64,000 nt of DNA from an uncultured Blastocatellia bacterium (GTDB lineage Bacteria; Acidobacteriota; Blastocatellia; Pyrinomonadales; Pyrinomonadaceae). The DNA is taken from the NCBI GenBank assembly GCA_946480785.1, contig CAMLLD010000004.1, positions 1 to 64,000 on the forward strand, read 5' to 3'. Positions 59,903 through 64,000 of this stretch are shown here, piece by piece. Below the pieces are notes generated by a model, which was not told the origin of the DNA, made no database searches, and worked only from the letters and a program-made list of their open reading frames with translations. Both the position numbers and the translations under genes were made by a program. The stretch's first letter is position 1. Every line of letters starts with the position of its first letter.

Positions 59903-60633
59903 TGATCGACAACTTCGACGAAAGAAATTCTGAATTCATCGAGCGCATGAGCGCCGACGAGGAACTGAAGCAAGTGACGTCGGATTGGCTCGTCCGCAGC
60001 TCGCGCTACGAGTATTCCTACCACTTCAAGTGGCTGGGCCGGCCGATCATCCAGTTCCCGCAGGACATCGTCGCCGTCCAGGAGATCATCTGGAACGTGC
60101 GCCCGCAGCTCATCATTGAAACCGGCATCGCGCGCGGTGGCTCGATCGTTTTTTCCGCGTCGATGCTGGAGCTGCTCGGCGGTGACGGCCGCGTCGTCGG
60201 TATCGACGTCGACATTCGCGCTCATAATCGCGACGCGATCGAGCAGCATCCGATGTTTCGGCGCATCACTTTAGTCGAGGGTTCTTCGCTCGACGAGAAG
60301 ATCGTCGAACACGTATCCGCGCTCGCGAAAGACAAGCGGCCGGTGATGGTCATGCTCGATTCGAACCACACCCACGAACACGTGCTGCGCGAACTCGAGC
60401 TTTATGCGCCGCTCGTGACGCGCGGCAGTTACCTCATAGTCTTCGACACAATCGTCGAGGAGATGCCGGATGATTTTTATCCCGACCGGCCGTGGGGACG
60501 TGGCAACAACCCGCGCACCGCTGTCGATGAGTTTCTGAAACACAACGACCGCTTCGAGCTGGACCCGGAAATCGAAAGCAAGTTACTCATCACGACCGCT
60601 CGCGGCGGCTACTTGCGCTGCGTGAAAGAGTGA
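59902..60633 (+). CDS. CmcI/rhamnosyl O-methyltransferase-like protein
   Basis: The product has 243 residues. Features: LGRPIIQFPQDIVAVQEIIW, IIETGIARGGSIVFSASML (SAM-binding motif), VGIDVDIRAHNR, MVMLDSNHTHEHVLRELELY, YLIVFDTIVEEMP. This is the cephalosporin hydroxylase/CmcI family; mycobacterial members O-methylate rhamnose in glycolipids. The acidic metal site D.DS.H.H is present. It is a good candidate for a terminal O-methyl cap. It starts ATG 59902, coupled to rmlC. Confidence 0.8.
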   Translation: MIDNFDERNSEFIERMSADEELKQVTSDWLVRSSRYEYSYHFKWLGRPIIQFPQDIVAVQEIIWNVRPQLIIETGIARGGSIVFSASMLELLGGDGRVVGIDVDIRAHNRDAIEQHPMFRRITLVEGSSLDEKIVEHVSALAKDKRPVMVMLDSNHTHEHVLRELELYAPLVTRGSYLIVFDTIVEEMPDDFYPDRPWGRGNNPRTAVDEFLKHNDRFELDPEIESKLLITTARGGYLRCVKE

Positions 60634-61892
60634 TGCCCGCAAATAACATGGACCAGCAACCGCTCTTCTCCGTAATCGTGCCGACGCGCAACCGCGGGCA
60701 TCTGTTACAGCATGCGTTGCAGAGCATTCAGGACCAGACGTTTGACGATTACGAGCTGATCGTTAGTGACAACTGCTCGGAAGACAAGACGGCGGAAGTG
60801 ATTCGTGAATGCGCGCCGCGAGCCACCTACATCCGCCCGTCGCAAACTTTGGCCATGCCCGACCATTGGGAGTTTGCGCTCGAACATGCTCGCGGACGTT
60901 ACGTCGCTTATCTCTGCGATGACGACGTTTGGGCGCCCACGGCTCTGGCGCGTGCAAGTCAAACGATCGCCGAATCAAACTCAAAGCTCGTCGTTCTCTT
61001 CTCGGGCCTTTATCACGCGGCGGACTGGTTCCAAGCGGATCTACGCAACGTCGCGATCTTTCGGCCGAACACGCGCGACGTACAGGAAAAACTCAGCGAC
61101 GAGACGCTGCGCCTGCTCTTCCACAAGTGCAACGTCATCAACGAAGCGCCGCGGATGCTGAATAGTTTCTGCGAGCGTGAGACATTGCAGCGCATACGCG
61201 AACGAGTAGGTAACCGGATCTTTCTGCTGTGCCCCGATTATTCTTTCGCGGCTTATGTGCTCGCCGAACTACCGTCGTGGTTATTCATCGACGAGCCGCT
61301 TCACTTGCAAGGCGTCTTTCCTGAGGGCATTGGTTCGACGCAGGCGTTCAATCGTGGCGAACCGGCGCGCCAGTTCGAACGCGAGTTCAAGAACAAACTC
61401 CTGCAGCGCGTGCCGTTGAAAACCTCGGTCATCACGAACTTGATCGTCGAAACCCTGCTGATGTGCCAGGAGAAGTCGCCGCGCCTCGCGGAGTATCAAA
61501 TCGATTGGGTCCAGTATTTCATCAGCAACTGGAACGACACGCTCACGCTCGAGCGCAACGGCGTTAACGTCGAACGAGATAAAGAAGAGTTCTTCGCGGT
61601 GCTCAAACAACAGCCGAGCAGTTTGCGCGAACAGGTTGACGCGGCCATCGCAGCGGCGCGCGAGATTTCAGCCGACGAATGGGCGCGTCAACATCCGCTG
61701 CGGGCCGCCGTGCGCAAAACGATCAACGGTTCTTCGTTGCTCAGTAAACTCGAGTCCTCTGTTCGTCGCCGTGGTAGTGATGCGGATAACGCGTCAGCGC
61801 CGCAACCCAGGGCGCTGGCCGGAGAAGCCGCGGGTTTCAGCAATATCCTGGAATGCGCGCGGCAACTCCCTGCTCTCGCTTACGAAAAGTAA
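60633..61892 (+). CDS. GT2 family glycosyltransferase with long C-terminal extension
   Basis: The product has 419 residues from ATG 60633 (TGATG overlap). GT-A part (about 10-250): FSVIVPTRNRGHLL, SDNCSEDKT, and the metal site YLCDDDVW. The C-terminal ~170 residues are mostly helical with charged repeats and have no family assignment I know. Probably extends the ABC-exported glycan. Its donor is unknown. Confidence 0.82.
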   Translation: MPANNMDQQPLFSVIVPTRNRGHLLQHALQSIQDQTFDDYELIVSDNCSEDKTAEVIRECAPRATYIRPSQTLAMPDHWEFALEHARGRYVAYLCDDDVWAPTALARASQTIAESNSKLVVLFSGLYHAADWFQADLRNVAIFRPNTRDVQEKLSDETLRLLFHKCNVINEAPRMLNSFCERETLQRIRERVGNRIFLLCPDYSFAAYVLAELPSWLFIDEPLHLQGVFPEGIGSTQAFNRGEPARQFEREFKNKLLQRVPLKTSVITNLIVETLLMCQEKSPRLAEYQIDWVQYFISNWNDTLTLERNGVNVERDKEEFFAVLKQQPSSLREQVDAAIAAAREISADEWARQHPLRAAVRKTINGSSLLSKLESSVRRRGSDADNASAPQPRALAGEAAGFSNILECARQLPALAYEK

Positions 61893-61902
61893 GCCCTCGA
61901 TA

Positions 61903-62853
61903 ATGGCGGAACGTTTCACCGTGAAAGCCTTGATGGAGCGCGCGCTGCGCTCACTGGTCGAACGCCTGGACCGCGCCGATCTCCGCACTGCGGCACTCGA
62001 ACGAAAAATCGACAGACTGCAAACTGCCGTGGGCCGCGTCGAAGCAAGGCAGTTGGGCGTTGCGGCAGGCGGCGGTGGTCCATTGGCCGAACACGAGTTC
62101 AGTGTTTTCTCTCAATGGGGCGAGGACGGCATCATCGCGTGGCTGGTGCGCTCGATTGACGTTGGTCCAAAGGTCTTCGTCGAGTTCGGGATCGAAGACT
62201 ACTCGGAAGCGAACACACGTTTTCTCGCGCAGCACGATAACTGGACCGGACTCGTGCTGGACGCGAGCCGCGAGAACATCGATCGGGTGCGCGCGAGCGA
62301 TGTGTGTTGGCGTCATAACCTCCGCGCCGCCGCGGCGATGATCACGCGCGACAATATCAATCGACTGATTGCGGAGAATGGAATCAGCGGTGAGATCGGG
62401 TTGCTGTCGATCGACATCGATGGTAATGACTACTGGGTCTGGCGCGCGCTCGACGTTATCAACCCGGCGATCGTTGTCGTTGAATATAACTATCGTTTCG
62501 GCAGCGAGCACGCGGTGACGATTCCTTACCACGAAGAATTTCGCCGCGGCGGCCAGTACCCGGTTTACTACTTCGGCGCGTCGCTCAAAGCCCTGTGTCT
62601 ATTGGCCGCGCAAAAGGGTTATGCGTTCGTTGGTTGCAACAGCAATGGCGTGAACGCTTTCTTCGTGCGGCGCGATCGCATGAACGAAAATCTCAAAGAG
62701 CTTACGCCAAGTGAAGGATACGTGGCGGGCACGTTTACCGAGTCTCGCGACGAGCGCGGCTTTTATGTGCCGTCATTATCGGAACAGGAAAGATCGGAAC
62801 TGATGAAACTGCCGCTCGTCCAGGTGCTCGAGACGGGTGAGCCGGCGAAGTAG
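61903..62853 (+). CDS. FkbM-like methyltransferase-fold protein with coiled-coil N-terminus
   Basis: The product has 316 residues from ATG 61903; the longer open frame upstream overlaps the GT2 gene and is not supported. The first ~55 residues are heptad-like (LRSLVERLDRADL, ALERKIDRLQTAVG), a probable coiled coil. The core shows FSQWGEDGIIAWL, VFVEFGIEDYSEANTRFL, LLSIDIDGNDYWVW and VVVEYNYRFG, resembling FkbM-type methyltransferases. Similar proteins appear in other polysaccharide loci but their reaction is not known to me. It lies between two glycosyltransferase genes. Confidence 0.68.
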   Translation: MAERFTVKALMERALRSLVERLDRADLRTAALERKIDRLQTAVGRVEARQLGVAAGGGGPLAEHEFSVFSQWGEDGIIAWLVRSIDVGPKVFVEFGIEDYSEANTRFLAQHDNWTGLVLDASRENIDRVRASDVCWRHNLRAAAAMITRDNINRLIAENGISGEIGLLSIDIDGNDYWVWRALDVINPAIVVVEYNYRFGSEHAVTIPYHEEFRRGGQYPVYYFGASLKALCLLAAQKGYAFVGCNSNGVNAFFVRRDRMNENLKELTPSEGYVAGTFTESRDERGFYVPSLSEQERSELMKLPLVQVLETGEPAK

Positions 62854-62858
62854 GAACA

Positions 62859-63974
62859 GTGCTGGAAGTTGTCGTCGACGGCGTTATCTTTCAATACCAG
62901 GCGAGAGGCGGAGTGTCGCGCATCTACAGCGAGATCCTGCCGCGCATGTGCGCACAGGATGAGGCGCTGCGGGTCACTTTGTTGCTGAAGGAGAAGCGCC
63001 CGCCGCGACAACCGCTGCCGGCGCATCCGTCTATTACACCGCTCGCGTTGCCGCACGTCGATCCGTACCTGCGTCCCGGCCGGCTTTGGGGCCGACACGC
63101 GGCGACGGTGAAACGGCTCGTGGCCCGGCGCTGGATCGGTGACGGCGCGGGTAAGATCTGGCACTCGACCTATTTCACGCAGCCTGACGGTTGGCTTGGG
63201 GCGCAGGTGGTGACGGTTGTCGATATGATTTACGAGCGGTATCCGGATTTTTTTAACAACGCTTACGACCACGAGTTCAGGGAGCAGAAGCGACGCGCGG
63301 TATCGGATGCAGCGGCCGTGATCTGCATTTCCGAGACAACGCGCCGCGACGTGGTGGACTACTACGGCATCGCAACCGACAAGACGTTCGTCGTGCCGCT
63401 CGCGCACAGCGACTCGTTTCGGCCTTTAAAGAACCGCGCTGACAATTCGCGCAAGCCATTCTTGCTCTATGTCGGCAGACGCCCGCACTATAAGAACTTC
63501 GATCTGCTGCTCGAAGCTTATGCCTCGTGGGCCGGCAGAAACGATTTCGATCTGGTGGTCGTCAGTGATAGCGCCTGGACCACTGACGAGCAACAACGCC
63601 TTGTGAAATCAAATCTCGAATCGCGCGTGCGACTCTTGACCGACATCGACGACGAACAGCTCAGAAATCTTTACGGCGAAGCGGCCGCGTTCGTGTACCC
63701 TTCGCTTTACGAAGGTTTCGGGATCCCGCTGCTCGAAGCGCTGGCGTGCGGCTGTCCCGTCGTCGCCTCTGATATTCCGTCGAGCAGAGAAGTCGCGGGC
63801 GACGCGGCGAGCTATTTCGATCCAACGTCGGCCGAAGATCTCAAAAGCGTGATCGACCGCGTGTTGCAAGCGGGTCGCGATCAGGCGCGACGAGCAGCCG
63901 GAATCGCTCGCGCAGCAAAGTTCTCCTGGGATGAAACGGCCCGGCAAACACTCGCGGTTTATCGTTCGCTGTAA
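62859..63974 (+). CDS. GT4 family glycosyltransferase
   Basis: The product has 371 residues, starting GTG 62859 five bases after the previous stop, with AGGA just upstream. N-lobe: VVVDGVIFQYQARGGVSRIYSEIL; then HSTYFTQPDGWLGAQVVTVVDM, CISETTRRDVVDYYGI, LLYVGRRPHYKNFDLLLEAY and SLYEGFGIPLLEALACGCPVV with the E-x7-E motif. This is a WbaZ/WcaK-like mannosyltransferase-type GT4. The gene is complete; only 26 bases remain to the right edge. Confidence 0.88.
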   Translation: MLEVVVDGVIFQYQARGGVSRIYSEILPRMCAQDEALRVTLLLKEKRPPRQPLPAHPSITPLALPHVDPYLRPGRLWGRHAATVKRLVARRWIGDGAGKIWHSTYFTQPDGWLGAQVVTVVDMIYERYPDFFNNAYDHEFREQKRRAVSDAAAVICISETTRRDVVDYYGIATDKTFVVPLAHSDSFRPLKNRADNSRKPFLLYVGRRPHYKNFDLLLEAYASWAGRNDFDLVVVSDSAWTTDEQQRLVKSNLESRVRLLTDIDDEQLRNLYGEAAAFVYPSLYEGFGIPLLEALACGCPVVASDIPSSREVAGDAASYFDPTSAEDLKSVIDRVLQAGRDQARRAAGIARAAKFSWDETARQTLAVYRSL

Positions 63975-64000
63975 GAAACAACGGAAGGCGGTAAGTAAGT

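Noticed and set aside
61636..61902. An ~89-residue extension of the FkbM-like protein
   Set aside because: It overlaps the end of the GT2 gene in another frame and has no motifs; the ATG at 61903 fits the family.
1..64000. CRISPR arrays, tRNA or rRNA genes, insertion sequences
   Set aside because: No regularly spaced direct repeats, no cloverleaf with conserved TTCGA loop, no rRNA-like stretch and no transposase-like frame with terminal repeats was found by reading; a tRNAscan and IS search would be decisive.

Overview
The window looks like part of a large surface-polysaccharide (exopolysaccharide or O-antigen type) island from a Gram-negative-type environmental bacterium of fairly high G+C. 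I infer Acidobacteriota, most likely the Blastocatellia/Pyrinomonadaceae side. The basis is the mix of secreted TIG, HYR and beta-helix proteins, a divergent sigma-like regulator with a small HxxxCxxC zinc protein, an exosortase-type polysaccharide deacetylase and many GT4/GT2 glycosyltransferases in long overlapping operons. No rRNA, tRNA, CRISPR array, transposase or phage gene was recognised. No database search was possible, so the taxonomy is inference.

Layout. (1) 1-5.6 kb holds secreted proteins: the 3' part of a phosphoesterase with TIG and lectin-like domains, then two secreted endonuclease/exonuclease/phosphatase-fold proteins, with a promoter and a long hairpin-bearing leader between them. 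(2) 5.9-22.8 kb is a minus-strand operon: GT2 and GT4 glycosyltransferases, a bi-domain oxidoreductase, a DUF362 protein, a CapK/PaaK-like adenylating enzyme, an O-antigen-ligase-like polymerase, a methyltransferase, a polysaccharide deacetylase, a membrane GT2 and a sigma-like regulator. (3) 22.84-23.39 kb is a divergent control region with three inverted repeats and a small zinc-finger protein. (4) 23.4-45.7 kb is a second minus-strand operon: an acyl-CoA synthetase, a second ligase/polymerase, a TPR protein, a WecA-type initiating transferase fused to half of a CapD/FlaA1-like protein, nucleotide-sugar enzymes (epimerases, RmlA, a plant-like GDP-mannose 3,5-epimerase, a DegT aminotransferase), AsnB and carbamoyltransferase tailoring enzymes, several glycosyltransferases and a Wzc-type tyrosine autokinase with its own promoter. 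rmlB-rmlD follow at 45.8-47.7 kb. (5) 48.0-52.9 kb is a plus-strand cassette of three secreted proteins (two beta-helix paralogues and a HYR/PxKF protein) separated by hairpins and closed by a strong terminator. (6) 53.0-64.0 kb is a plus-strand operon with a good sigma-70-like promoter: Wzm/Wzt ABC exporter, CDP-glucose pathway (RfbF, RfbG), sugar C-methyltransferase, 4-ketoreductase-like SDR, RmlC, two methyltransferase-like proteins and two glycosyltransferases, continuing past the right edge.

How it fits together (inference). The minus-strand genes look like a synthase/polymerase-type pathway: the WecA-like enzyme starts on a lipid carrier, glycosyltransferases extend, the ligase-type proteins polymerise or transfer, and the Wzc-like kinase controls length and export. 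No Wzx flippase or Wza outer-membrane exporter is visible here. The plus-strand genes look like an ABC-exported glycan containing a CDP-derived, probably branched-chain 6-deoxysugar. The Wzt carbohydrate-binding tail and the nearby methyltransferases suggest a methylated terminal cap recognised for export. RmlA, B, D and C are scattered over both halves, so the two halves probably share precursors. Start codons were adjusted from ribosome binding sites and 4-base overlaps; TTG starts are common.
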